DNA of 64,000 bases from Sandaracinus amylolyticus. GTDB taxonomy: Bacteria; Myxococcota_A; Polyangia; Polyangiales; Sandaracinaceae. The translations under genes and the position numbers were made by a program. Position 1 is the first letter of the stretch, and each line of letters begins with the position of its first letter. The stretch is taken from the NCBI RefSeq assembly GCF_021631985.1, contig NZ_CP070225.1, positions 5,518,001 to 5,582,000 on the forward strand, written 5' to 3'. This document shows, in pieces, positions 51,089 to 59,388 of this stretch. The notes under the pieces are model-generated. The model did not search any database and was not told where the DNA came from. It was given only the letters and a program-made list of their open reading frames with translations.

Positions 51089-53248
51089 ATGCGCGCGGCC
51101 GTGCTCACGTTCGTCGTGGTGATGTCGATGACCGCGGTCGCCCGCGCGCAAGAGGTGCCGGAGGCGGCGCGACCGATCGCGGCGATGGTCCGACGCGGCG
51201 ACGAGGCGGGCGCGCTCGCCGCGCTGCGCGCCCTGCCCGAGGCCACACGCGCGCACGCTGCGCTGCGCTACCTCGAGGGGCGCCTCGCCGAGCGGACCGG
51301 CGCGATCGACGCGGCGATCGAGGCGCTCGGGCGCGCCGAGGGAGACGCGCTGCCCACGGCGATCGTGCGCGATGCGCAGGGCCGCCGGGCGCGACTGCTC
51401 GCGCGGCGTGGGCGCTGCGACGAGGCCGAGGCCCAGCTCGCGACGCTCGATCGTCTCGACGCGATCGAGCGCGCGGTGCGCGCCGAGTGCGCGCTGGTGC
51501 GCGGTGATCTCGCGGCCGCCGAGGCCCAGCTCGGGCGCGAGGCGAGCGCGGACGAGCGCGACGTCGACGCGTTCGCGCTGCGCATGGCGCTCGCCGAGGC
51601 CCAGGCGCGCGCGGGGAATCGCGATCGCGCACGAGACACGCTGCGCGCGCTCTGGCTCGAGCGACCCGAGCATCCCGACGCGCAGCACGCCGCCGACGCG
51701 TACGTCGCGATCGCGGGCAGCGCGATCGAGCCGAGCGTCGAGGAGCGCGTCGATCGCGCGGAGCGGCTCTCGCGTGCGCTCCTGCACGACGATGCGGTGC
51801 GCATGCTCGAGGGTGTCGCGCGACCGCGGGATCGCGCGCTCGCCGCGCGTCTCCTGCACGTGCGCGGCATGGCGCTCTTCCAGTCGCGCCACGCCTACGC
51901 CGAGGCCGCGGAGGTGCTGACCCAATCCGCGGCGCTGCCGAGCTCGACCGCGACTGCCGATGCGTTCCACGCCGCGCGCGCGCGCTCGCGGGCGGGCGAC
52001 GATGCCGGTGCGATCCGCGCGTACCGCGCGCTGGTGCGGCGCGCGCCGCGGAGCGACGAAGCCGCGGAGGCGGACTACCTCGCGGCGTGGCTCGAGCTGC
52101 GCCTCGGTCGTCGCACCGGCACCCGCGCGATGGAGCGCTTCGTCGCCGGACCGCGCGCGGCGACCGCTCCGCGGCTCGCCCGCGAAGGTGCGTGGCAGCT
52201 CGCGATCGATGCGTTCCGGCGCGCCCGCGATCGGCGCGCGTATCTCCGTGCGGCGGCGCGCTTCGAGGCGTACGCGCGGATGGATGCGGACGTGCTGGTG
52301 CGCGGCCGCGGGACCTACTGGCGCGCGCGCGCGCTCGCCGAAGGGGGGGATCGCGCCGGCGCGATCGCGGCGTATCGACAGGCGCTGCACGTCGAGCCGC
52401 TGCACTGGTACGCGCTGCTCGCGCGACAGCGCCTGATCGCGATGGGCGAAGAGCCGGGCTCGCCGTTCGCGCGCGAGGCCCGCGACGAGAGCGCGGAGAG
52501 CACGAGCATCACGCTGCCCGCAGACGTCTCGCTCCTGCTCGCGCTCGGCCTCGATCGCGACGCGCGCGAGCGGCTGCGATCGCAGGAGCGCACGCTGCGC
52601 GCCCAGGGCGATCTGCATGCCGTGGCCGACGCGTTCGTGCGCATCGGCGACGCGAACCGCGCGTACCGGCTGACCGCGCAGCACGAAGCGCTCGCGCGCC
52701 CGGCGCTGCGCGGCGAGCGTTGGGTGTGGGACGCCGCGTATCCGCGCGCGTTCGAGAGCGCGGTGGGCGAAGCGGCGCGCGCGCAGGGCCTCGAGCCCGA
52801 GCTGCTCTGGGGCATCATGCGTCAGGAGAGCGCGTACGACCCCGATGCGCTCTCGTACGCCGACGCCATCGGCCTTTTGCAGATGTTGCCCTCGACCGCC
52901 TCGCGCGTGGCGCGCGGGCTCGGCGTGCGCTTCGAGCGCGAGATGCTCTTCGTGCCCGAGTGGAACGCGCGGCTCGGTGCCGCGTACGTGCGCGGGCTCG
53001 TCGATGCGCACGGCGTGCCGCTCTGCTTCGCCGCGTTCAACGCGGGGGGCCATCGCGTGCAGGAGTGGCTGGCGCGCGCGGGCGAGCGCGGTGTGGAATT
53101 GGATCTCTTCGTCGAGGAGATCCCGTTCGATCAGACGCGCAACTACGTGCGGCGCGTGACCACGCACTACGCGCACTACCTCTACCTGCGTGATCCGTCG
53201 CGCGGGTGGCCGGCGCTCGAGCTCCCGGAGCGCGTCGCCCCGCGCTGA
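51089..53248 (+). CDS. Soluble lytic murein transglycosylase (SLT type)
   Basis: 719 residues from ATG 51089; a much longer open frame upstream lies antisense to the cytochrome gene and is not accepted. Signal peptide (about 1-21), a superhelical TPR-like region (about 25-540) like the E. coli Slt70 U-domain, and a C-terminal lysozyme-like domain with catalytic Glu near residue 580 in IMRQESAYDPDAL, GLLQMLPSTA, and FNAGGHRVQEW. Cleaves glycan strands in the periplasm to 1,6-anhydro products. Divergent from the 50926 gene. Confidence 0.92.
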   Translation: MRAAVLTFVVVMSMTAVARAQEVPEAARPIAAMVRRGDEAGALAALRALPEATRAHAALRYLEGRLAERTGAIDAAIEALGRAEGDALPTAIVRDAQGRRARLLARRGRCDEAEAQLATLDRLDAIERAVRAECALVRGDLAAAEAQLGREASADERDVDAFALRMALAEAQARAGNRDRARDTLRALWLERPEHPDAQHAADAYVAIAGSAIEPSVEERVDRAERLSRALLHDDAVRMLEGVARPRDRALAARLLHVRGMALFQSRHAYAEAAEVLTQSAALPSSTATADAFHAARARSRAGDDAGAIRAYRALVRRAPRSDEAAEADYLAAWLELRLGRRTGTRAMERFVAGPRAATAPRLAREGAWQLAIDAFRRARDRRAYLRAAARFEAYARMDADVLVRGRGTYWRARALAEGGDRAGAIAAYRQALHVEPLHWYALLARQRLIAMGEEPGSPFAREARDESAESTSITLPADVSLLLALGLDRDARERLRSQERTLRAQGDLHAVADAFVRIGDANRAYRLTAQHEALARPALRGERWVWDAAYPRAFESAVGEAARAQGLEPELLWGIMRQESAYDPDALSYADAIGLLQMLPSTASRVARGLGVRFEREMLFVPEWNARLGAAYVRGLVDAHGVPLCFAAFNAGGHRVQEWLARAGERGVELDLFVEEIPFDQTRNYVRRVTTHYAHYLYLRDPSRGWPALELPERVAPR

Positions 53249-53305
53249 CGCGCATCGCCTCGTTCCCTCACGTGGCACCCGCGATGCAGCGCGCGATGCG
53301 CCGAC

Positions 53306-54142
53306 ATGATCCGCAGCAAGGACGGCACGAAGATCTTCACCCGCGCGTGGCGGCCCACCGGTCCTGCGCGCGCCGTGGTCGTGCTGGTGCACGGCTTCAA
53401 GGCACACGGCGGGCTCTACGAGTGGACCGGCACCCAGCTCGCGAAGCGCGGCTTCGCGGCGTACGCGCTCGATCTGCGCGGGCACGGTCGCTCCGAGGGC
53501 GCTCGGCTCTGGGTCGAGTCGTTCCAGAAGTACCTCGACGACGTCGACGCGGTGGTGTCGATGGCGCGCGGGCGCGAGCCCGGTCTTCCGATCTTCGTGC
53601 TGGGCCACAGCGCGGGCGGCGTCATCTCGTGCGGCTACGTGCTCGAGCACCAGGACGAGCTCGCGGGCTTCGTCTGCGAGAGCTTCGCGCACGAGATCCC
53701 CGCGCCCGACGTCGCGCTCACGCTCATCAAGGGCCTCGATCGCATCGCGCCGGGCCTGCACCTCTTGAAACTCGAGGACGAGGGCTTCTCGCGCGACCCC
53801 GAGTTCGTCGCGCGCATGAAGAGCGATCCGCTGATCGAGCGCCAGGGCTATCCCGCGCACAGCGTCGCGGAGCTCGTGCGCGCCGACGAGCGCCTCAAGA
53901 AGGGCGACTTCACCGAGATCACCCTGCCGATCCTGGTGATCCACGGCACCGCGGATCGTGTGACCAGGCCGAGCGGCAGCCAGCGCTTCGAGCAGATGGC
54001 CGGCTCGCGCGACAAGACGCTGATCCTCTACGACGGCCACTACCACGACCTGCTGAACGACGTCGGCCGCGAGCAGGTGCTCGACGACGTCGTGTCGTGG
54101 ATCGTCGCGCACATCCCGAGGAGCGTGGTGACGACGGTCTGA
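53306..54142 (+). CDS. Alpha/beta hydrolase, monoacylglycerol lipase-like
   Basis: 278 residues. VLVHGFKAHGGLY (oxyanion region), LDLRGHGRSEGAR, nucleophile elbow GHSAGG near residue 102, a C-terminal Asp in HGTADRVTRPSG and His in DGHYHDLLN: a complete catalytic triad. The RGHGRSEG motif fits the serine aminopeptidase/monoglyceride lipase S33-like group. Cytosolic, no signal. Substrate unproven. Confidence 0.9.
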   Translation: MIRSKDGTKIFTRAWRPTGPARAVVVLVHGFKAHGGLYEWTGTQLAKRGFAAYALDLRGHGRSEGARLWVESFQKYLDDVDAVVSMARGREPGLPIFVLGHSAGGVISCGYVLEHQDELAGFVCESFAHEIPAPDVALTLIKGLDRIAPGLHLLKLEDEGFSRDPEFVARMKSDPLIERQGYPAHSVAELVRADERLKKGDFTEITLPILVIHGTADRVTRPSGSQRFEQMAGSRDKTLILYDGHYHDLLNDVGREQVLDDVVSWIVAHIPRSVVTTV

Positions 54143-54144
54143 CC

Positions 54145-55245
54145 TCACGCGCCGGGCGAGAGCTCGCGTGCCGGGTACGGTGCTCCGGGAGGGCGCTCCA
54201 GCCGGGCGCCGAGCTCGCGCACCAGCGCGAGGAGCTCGGCCTCGACCTCCGCCGCGGTCGAGACGATCGGCACCTCGACCACGACGTCCGCGAACGATGC
54301 TCGCGGCAGGGGGCGCGCGAACGACGCGAGGCGTCGAACGTCTTCGACCGGCAGGTGCCTCTGGTGCCACGCGGGCAGCCAGCGGATCCGCAGGCGCGTC
54401 CATGGACCCTCGTCGTCGCGCTCGAATTGCACGCGCAGCGACCAGCAATCGTAGAGCTCGAGCGTGCGGAGCGCCGGAGAGCGCACGCGGTCGGGCACCG
54501 TGAGCAGCGCGGCGAGCGCGCGCCCGAAGTAGCGATCGCCGATCCCGACGTCGAGCTCGAGCTCGGGCAGCTCGCCGCGCGCTCCCGCCGGTCCGTCGAG
54601 GAGCCAGTCGATCGTGCGCCGCGTGTCGATCGGCGAGTCGGCCTGCAGCGCGACGCGCAAGCGGCGCAGGCCCGGCAGACCGGGAAAGCTCGTGGCCAGG
54701 GGCGCGTCGGCGTCACGCCAGTCGGAGAAGACGAGCGTGTCGAGCCGCAGCGCAGGTCCGCGCCACTCCGCGAGCGCTGCGAGCGAGCTCGCGGTGTCGA
54801 CGCTCACCACCCGGACCGATCGGTGGAGTGGCCCCGAGAGGATCTCGCGCAGGAGCGGTGCGCCCACCACGTACGAGGAGCGGAGCGTGCGCACCGTCGC
54901 CCATTCGGGCGCGGCGACGACCTCGGCGGAATCGCGGAGCGCTTCGACGGCCTCGGCCTCGAAGAACGTGCATTCGTGGAAGAAGCCCGCGAGGAACACC
55001 GCGCCGAGTGGGGAGACGATCGTCGATGCAGCGCCGACCCACGTACGCCAGTGCGCGCGCAGCAGGCTCTTCTCTTCCTCGCTCGGCCAGCCACCGCGCT
55101 CCAGGCGGTCGAGCTGGAGCGCGACGAACCGGCCGTGCGGATCGCCCGCGACGGCGGCGTACGCACGGCGCGCCTCGATCGCGAGATCGCCGCGCGCGGC
55201 CGCCTCGCGGATCTCGTCGAGCAGCTGCGCGTGCGTCGTTCCCAC
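54145..55245 (-). CDS. Protein with TIGR02996-like N-terminus
   Basis: 366 residues from GTG 55245. The opening part includes AVAGDPHGRFVALQLDRL, resembling the repeat-companion domain TIGR02996 (GDPrGeFi.lQ), found in myxobacteria and planctomycetes beside leucine-rich or similar repeats. The rest alternates strands and helices in repeat-like units (PALRLDTLVFSDW, GLRRLRVALQA, ALRTLELYDCWSLRVQF) like a degenerate LRR. No catalytic motif. It starts 12 bases after the Doc-like gene on the same strand, so is likely cotranscribed. Confidence 0.75.
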   Translation of the reverse strand: MGTTHAQLLDEIREAAARGDLAIEARRAYAAVAGDPHGRFVALQLDRLERGGWPSEEEKSLLRAHWRTWVGAASTIVSPLGAVFLAGFFHECTFFEAEAVEALRDSAEVVAAPEWATVRTLRSSYVVGAPLLREILSGPLHRSVRVVSVDTASSLAALAEWRGPALRLDTLVFSDWRDADAPLATSFPGLPGLRRLRVALQADSPIDTRRTIDWLLDGPAGARGELPELELDVGIGDRYFGRALAALLTVPDRVRSPALRTLELYDCWSLRVQFERDDEGPWTRLRIRWLPAWHQRHLPVEDVRRLASFARPLPRASFADVVVEVPIVSTAAEVEAELLALVRELGARLERPPGAPYPARELSPGA

Positions 55246-55257
55246 GTCGACCTCGCT

Positions 55258-55674
55258 TCAGCGCGGATCCCAGGCGGCGAGACGACCGGGCTCGACGAGC
55301 CACGCGAGCACGTCGGCCGCGCCGAGCTTCTTGTTCGAGACCGCGAGCACGAGCTCCGCCGCGTCCTCGGGTGTCGCGACGATCCGGAGCCCAGCCGCGT
55401 GGAGCTGCTCGTTCATCGTCGCCCACGCGACCCGCTTCGAGCCGTCGACGAAGCACTGGCTCTGCGCGAAGTACACGAGGAGGTGGACCGCGACGCTCAG
55501 CACGTCGGGCTCCTCGCCCTCGTCGCACGCGTAGAGCGCGGCGGTGAGCGCGCCCTCGATCTTCGCGTCGACGCACCCGCGCTCGCGCTCGCCGGGGAGC
55601 CCGCCCCAGCGCGCGATGATCTTCGCGTGGAGGTCCCAGACGCGCGCCGGCGCGATCAGCTCGTCGGCGGTCAC
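55258..55674 (-). CDS. Doc/Fic-family protein with degenerate motif
   Basis: 138 residues from GTG at 55674. Helical Doc-like fold with HLLVYFAQSQCFVDGSKRVA in the place of the Fic loop HxFxDGN(K)R: the catalytic His is Gln, Pro is Cys and Asn is Ser. Doc enzymes phosphorylate EF-Tu; loss of the His suggests little or no normal activity. Start overlaps the stop of the 91-aa gene (GTGA, 55671-55674), the usual toxin-antitoxin layout. May be an inactive homologue, a changed-activity enzyme, or a decayed TA module. Confidence 0.72.
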   Translation of the reverse strand: MTADELIAPARVWDLHAKIIARWGGLPGERERGCVDAKIEGALTAALYACDEGEEPDVLSVAVHLLVYFAQSQCFVDGSKRVAWATMNEQLHAAGLRIVATPEDAAELVLAVSNKKLGAADVLAWLVEPGRLAAWDPR

Positions 55675-55946
55675 TTCGCGAGCTCCGCGAACGTGTCGGC
55701 CCACGTCTCCGAGATCGCGTCCCAGCGCTGCTCGGGCGTGCCTCCGAGCGGCGCGTCGACGGGATCGATGCGCACGAGGCGCGGCGGATCGACGTCGAGG
55801 ACCATCACGCGCACCGGCTGGGCACGCAGCGCGGATGCGCGCTCGAGCAGCTCCGGTGTCGCGACGAACGTGCGGTGCTCGAGACGCAGCGAGACCGCGT
55901 CGACCGCTTCGATCTCGCCGATGACCGTGACGATGCGCGCGCCCAT
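55671..55946 (-). CDS. Small protein, putative Doc-partner (antitoxin position)
   Basis: 91 residues from ATG 55946. Strand-rich start (GARIVTVIGEIEAVDAVSLR), a helix (TPELLERASALRAQ), and VRVMVLDVDPPRLVRIDPVD, then an amphipathic tail (QRWDAISETWADTFAELAK). AbrB/Phd-like identification is not secure. Its stop overlaps the Doc-like start, suggesting an antitoxin role by position only. The reading may be joined to the ORF upstream by a frameshift (see 55805-56197). Confidence 0.55.
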   Translation of the reverse strand: MGARIVTVIGEIEAVDAVSLRLEHRTFVATPELLERASALRAQPVRVMVLDVDPPRLVRIDPVDAPLGGTPEQRWDAISETWADTFAELAK

Positions 55947-56197
55947 CGTGTCGCGTGATAGTCGATCAACCGCCGCGCTGCATGCTCGCCCACCGTCGCT
56001 CCGTCGAGCAGCTCCATCGCGTAGTCGAGGAGCCGCTGTCTGCGCATCGGCTCCCAGACGAAGCTCGCGACGACCATCGCGACCGGATGGATCAGCGCGG
56101 CGGTCGTCATCGGGAGCGCGTGCTTGCGATAGGGCCGCGGCGCGACGGTGGTCGCGGCGAGCACCGCGACGCAGGTGAGCCCGTAGGGGCTGTACAT
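55805..56197 (-). pseudogene. Possible N-terminal fragment split by frameshift
   Basis: From ATG 56197 the frame encodes a plausible helical and hydrophobic segment (YSPYGLTCVAVLAATTVAP, then TTAALIHPVAMVVASFVWEP, then RLLDYAMELLDGATVGEHAA), but from about 55960 on the translation turns Ser/Arg-rich like a shadow of the 55671 gene. This suggests one gene whose reading changes frame near 55950, or two overlapping genes. A frameshift is a guess, to be settled by reads or homologues. Confidence 0.35.
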
Positions 56198-56309
56198 CCG
56201 TCGGCGACGACTCGCGTGCACGGTGCCGAACGCCCGCGAGGTGGCGCCTCGTCACTGAACCACCGTCGACCACCCCGTCGAGGCGGTTGCCGGCCATCGA
56301 ACCACGGAC

Positions 56310-56524
56310 GACCACCTCGACGCGGTGGTCGCTCGTGGTTCGATGGCCCGAGACCACCTCGACGAGGCGCCTCGCCGTGGTCCGGAGTGCGACGGACCAC
56401 CTCGACGAGGCACCTCGCCGTGGTCTGGAGGGCGCGAGACCACCTCCGCGAGGTGGTCGGCCGTGGTTCGGAGGCGTCGCGACCACCTCGCGAGGCATCG
56501 CCGCGTGGTTCGGTGTGCGCGCGG
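56310..56524. repeat. 43-bp imperfect tandem array, five units
   Basis: Units begin with GACCACCTC at 56310, 56352, 56395, 56438 and 56481 and end in CGTGGT(C/T)(C/T)GG, so GACCAC and GTGGTC can pair across each unit. Unit 2 encloses the 12-base palindrome CGAGGCGCCTCG. Degenerate related sequence extends from about 56247 to 56560. Long frames are open on both strands through it, but I regard them as non-coding. It fills most of the gap 56198-56624. Confidence 0.8.
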
Positions 56525-56624
56525 CGCCACGCAACGGCGGTCGCGAGTGGTCGAGACCAGGGCCACGCGCCGCGAGCGTCTCGCGAGCGCTCCCGACCAC
56601 CGAGATCCCGAGGAGAAACGAGCG

Positions 56625-57398
56625 ATGGCCCTGAAGCGACTGAGCACCGAGAACATGGCGACCCTGGGCGCCGACCTGACCCGCCGCGGATCGCCCGAGC
56701 GCATCGCCATCGAAGCGGTGCCCGCCGCCGCGGCGCTGCTCCCCGACATCGAGGCAGCCCACCGCGGGCTGATCGAGTCGCAGCCGATCACCAACGCCGC
56801 CGTCACGAAGCTCACGGCGCAGCTCCACGCCGACGACGTCGTCCACGACGAGCTCGTGCACGCGATGTACGGACGCCTCGAGTCGGAGCGTCGGTTCGCG
56901 CAGGCCGACGACGAGCGCGCGAAGTACACGCAGCTGCGCGACCGCCTCTTCCCCACCGGCGCCGCGGTCGTGAACCTGTCGTGGACCGAGCAGGGTGGTG
57001 AGGCGAAGCTCCGCGCGGGGCGCGTGAGCGAGAGCGACGAGCGACTGCTCGCGAAGCTCGAGATCCACGACGGCACGACGCTGCTCGACCGGTATCGGGC
57101 GCTGCAGCAGGTCGCGACGAGCATCGACGCGAACGAGAAGTCGCGCGCGGCGATGGTCGCCGAGACGATCACCGGCTCGAGCACGGTGAAGGCGCGCAAC
57201 CAGTGGATTCGCGTCATCAACGCGCTCGCGATGGTGCTCGCCGCGACGGGCACCGACGAGGCGCCGATCCTCGGACGCGTGCGCGCGCTCGAGGCGAGGG
57301 CCGAGGGCCGCGGCGGCGTGCCGAGCGAGCCCGAGGGGCCCGGCGTCGAACCGATCGATCCGGCGACGCCTGCGCCGGTCGAGCCGAGCGCGGACTGA
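56625..57398 (+). CDS. Hypothetical helical protein, 257 aa
   Basis: ATG 56625 is preceded by GAGGAG. The frame opens much further upstream through the repeat array, but this start is the natural one. Largely helical, with charged coiled-coil-like stretches (ADDERAKYTQLRDRLF, SESDERLLAKLEIHDG, LDRYRALQQVATSID) and a Pro/Glu-rich C-tail. No signal peptide or membrane segment. No family recognised. Followed by a very strong hairpin terminator. Confidence 0.72.
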   Translation: MALKRLSTENMATLGADLTRRGSPERIAIEAVPAAAALLPDIEAAHRGLIESQPITNAAVTKLTAQLHADDVVHDELVHAMYGRLESERRFAQADDERAKYTQLRDRLFPTGAAVVNLSWTEQGGEAKLRAGRVSESDERLLAKLEIHDGTTLLDRYRALQQVATSIDANEKSRAAMVAETITGSSTVKARNQWIRVINALAMVLAATGTDEAPILGRVRALEARAEGRGGVPSEPEGPGVEPIDPATPAPVEPSAD

Positions 57399-57417
57399 GC
57401 GCGAGCCAGGGGCACGA

Positions 57418-57453
57418 GACGAGGGCCAGCACGGTGACGTGCTGGCCCTCGTC
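57418..57453. terminator. Strong hairpin between convergent genes
   Basis: A 15-bp perfect stem (57418-57432 with 57439-57453; arms around GAGGGCCAGCAC and its complement) with a 6-base loop GGTGAC. Sits between 57398 (+) and 57463 (-). T-tract is weak on both sides, yet stem strength and location fit a bidirectional terminator. Confidence 0.75.
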
Positions 57454-57462
57454 GTCTTGCGC

Positions 57463-57981
57463 TCAAGCGCGGAGCGGGCGCGACATCAACGTCAGCGGGA
57501 ACCCGACGTCGCCGGGCAGCGCGACCACGTGCACGCCGCGCTCGACGTAGCCCGCGCCGCGATAGAGCCCGAGCCCGCTGTGGGTCGCGACCAGGTACGC
57601 GGTGTCGAAGCCCGCATCGCGGATCGCGCGCTCCGCGCGCTCCAGAAGCGCACGTCCGAGCCCTCGGCGCGTGTGCTCGGGCGCGACGAACATCGCGCGC
57701 ACCTCGGCGCGCGGCACCGGGAGATCCGCGCCCTTCACGGTCGGCACCCGCGCGCTCCATCCGCCGCACGCCGCGAGCTCGCCGTCGATCTCGGCGACGA
57801 AGTACGTGCCGTCCTCGACCAGCGCGGGGTCGACCCGGATCGCCACGCCGAGCGCGGCCTCGATCACCTCGGGCGCGTAGCTGCGCGCCGCGAGCGCGCG
57901 CCAGGAGCGCGCGACCAGCGCTCGGAGCGCGTCGAGCTCGCTCGTCCGCGCCGTTCGGAGCATCGGGACGTCGTTCGGCAT
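57463..57981 (-). CDS. GNAT family N-acetyltransferase
   Basis: 172 residues from ATG 57981 (ATG 57963 also possible). GNAT landmarks: AEVRAMFVAPEHTRRGLGRA is motif A with the R/Q-x-x-G-x-G/A acetyl-CoA loop, ERAIRDAGFDTAYLVATHSG, and LYRGAGYVERG motif B. Transfers acetyl to an unknown amine. Divergent from an XRE-cupin regulator with shared operator-like repeats, so probably controlled by it. Confidence 0.88.
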   Translation of the reverse strand: MPNDVPMLRTARTSELDALRALVARSWRALAARSYAPEVIEAALGVAIRVDPALVEDGTYFVAEIDGELAACGGWSARVPTVKGADLPVPRAEVRAMFVAPEHTRRGLGRALLERAERAIRDAGFDTAYLVATHSGLGLYRGAGYVERGVHVVALPGDVGFPLTLMSRPLRA

Positions 57982-57994
57982 ACCAGCCTCTCGT

Positions 57995-58047
57995 TCCAGT
58001 TTACTGGAGCGTTCGGTATGGGCAACGATCGTCCGGTATAACGAACG
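57995..58047. promoter_or_regulatory. Operator-like dyads in the GNAT/XRE divergent region
   Basis: TCCAGT-TT-ACTGGA is a perfect dyad at 57995-58008. Further right, near-identical TTCGGTAT (58012-58019) and TCCGGTAT (58032-58039) are spaced by 20 bases, two helical turns, and CGTTCG...CGAACG (58010-58047) form an outer inverted pair. TATAAC (58037-58042) could be a -10 for the regulator. Position suits binding by the XRE protein encoded next door. Confidence 0.55.
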
Positions 58048-58048
58048 G

Positions 58049-58606
58049 GTGCAGGAACCGACCTCCGTCCGCGCCCACCTCGGCGCCGCGCTGCGCCGCG
58101 CGCGCGAGGCCAAGGGGCTCACCGTGTCCGAGCTCGCGCGTCGCTCGGGCATCGCGAAGGCCACGCTCTCCGAGCTCGAGGCGGGCCGCGCGAACCCGAC
58201 GCTCGAGACGCTGTGGGCGCTCGCGGTGCCGCTCGAGGTCTCGCTCGGCGAGCTCGTCGATCCGCCCGCGCCCTCGATGACCGTGGTGCGCGCGACCGAG
58301 GGCACGAAGGTGCGCGGCGTCGCGGTGGTGGGCCGATTGATCGACGCCTTCGAGAGCGGCGGGATGCGCTGCGAGATGTTCGAAGCGGAGGTGCTGCAGA
58401 AGCGCCAGGAGTCGCCGGCGCACGCGCGCGGCGTGGTCGAGCACCTCGTGTGCACGTCGGGTCGGCTGCGCGTCGGACCGGTCGATGCGCCGGTCGATCT
58501 CGGACCGGGCGACTACGTGCGGATGAGCCCGACGTGGCCGCACGTCTATCAAGGCCTGCGTCGCGGCACCCGCATGGTGCTGCTCATGCAGTTCCCGTCG
58601 CGGTGA
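58049..58606 (+). CDS. XRE-cupin transcriptional regulator
   Basis: 185 residues from GTG 58049. N-terminal helix-turn-helix (about 8-65: LRRAREAKGLTVSELARRSG, GIAKATLSELEAGRANPTLE) and a C-terminal cupin domain (about 100-182: GVVEHLVCTSGRLRVGP, LGPGDYVRMSPTWPHVYQGL). Proteins of this design sense small molecules and repress neighbours. Starts right beside its likely operators and a divergent GNAT gene. Its stop overlaps a possible GTG start of the next gene at 58603. Confidence 0.9.
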   Translation: MQEPTSVRAHLGAALRRAREAKGLTVSELARRSGIAKATLSELEAGRANPTLETLWALAVPLEVSLGELVDPPAPSMTVVRATEGTKVRGVAVVGRLIDAFESGGMRCEMFEAEVLQKRQESPAHARGVVEHLVCTSGRLRVGPVDAPVDLGPGDYVRMSPTWPHVYQGLRRGTRMVLLMQFPSR

Positions 58607-58611
58607 GCACG

Positions 58612-59388
58612 ATGACCTACTTCGCCGATCTCACGCCGTACGAGTACTTCGCCTTCCATCCGATCGGCTGGCCACCCAGCGGACCGCTCGGCACGTGCGG
58701 CGAGGATCTCTTCGCGCGATCGGCGGATCCGCAATTCGTCTACTCGGACCCCGAGGTGAACGTCGGCTGGCTCGATGCTGCGCACCCATTCGCGACCGCG
58801 CAGCCCGATCCGCGCTTCGTCGGATTGCTCGCGATGATGTGCGACTCGCGCGAGCACCGTGTCCACCAGACCCGCGGCTATCCGCCGTGTCCGTTCTGCG
58901 ATCTGTGGACGTCGGTCGCGTCCGCCGAGATCCGGGTGCAAGGCGATGGCGTCGTCTACGCCGCACCGACATTGATCGCGCACTACGTCGGCGCGCATCA
59001 TTACACGCCGCCTCGAGGCTTCGTCGAGGCGGTGCTCCGGAGTGAGGGCGCGAGCGCGACGACCGGCGGTGCGCCGCGGCCCGTGCCCGACGAGCTCCTG
59101 CGACGCGAGCCGATCGACTGGCGCACCGTCGACGCTCACGTACGCACGTACGTGAGAGGCGACCTCGTGCTGCGCGAGCTCGAGATCGAGCCGGTCCCCG
59201 ACGGCATGCGCGTGTGGGCTCGCGTCGATTGCTCGATCACGCCGTTCGCGATCGACGGTGTGATCCCGGACTGGGCGTGTTTGCGCACCGATCAGGTCGC
59301 GTATGGGATCTGGACGATGATCTTCGCGCGCGAGCAGGACCTCGGGACCTACCGGTTCCACTCTCAGCTCATGCTGCGTCGCCGCTGA
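58612..59388 (+). CDS. Hypothetical protein (DUF7919-like)
   Basis: 258 residues from ATG 58612; GTG 58603 overlapping the XRE stop (GTGA) would add three. Opening TYFADLTPYEYFAFHPIGWP is a distinct conserved-looking block; RGYPPCPFCDLW and Cys elsewhere could bind a metal. C-terminal half is beta-rich (VWARVDCSITPFAIDGVIPD). Not exported. Cotranscribed with the XRE regulator by spacing. The DUF name is from memory of the opening block. Confidence 0.72.
   Translation: MTYFADLTPYEYFAFHPIGWPPSGPLGTCGEDLFARSADPQFVYSDPEVNVGWLDAAHPFATAQPDPRFVGLLAMMCDSREHRVHQTRGYPPCPFCDLWTSVASAEIRVQGDGVVYAAPTLIAHYVGAHHYTPPRGFVEAVLRSEGASATTGGAPRPVPDELLRREPIDWRTVDAHVRTYVRGDLVLRELEIEPVPDGMRVWARVDCSITPFAIDGVIPDWACLRTDQVAYGIWTMIFAREQDLGTYRFHSQLMLRRR

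Noticed and set aside
51041-54448. A 1135-residue minus-strand reading frame
   Set aside because: Antisense to the lytic transglycosylase and the alpha/beta hydrolase, whose catalytic motifs are intact; no motif in the long frame.
56325-56624. Coding extension of the 257-aa gene through the 43-bp array
   Set aside because: Encodes Arg/Trp-rich repeats in more than one frame; the ribosome site before 56625 marks the true start.
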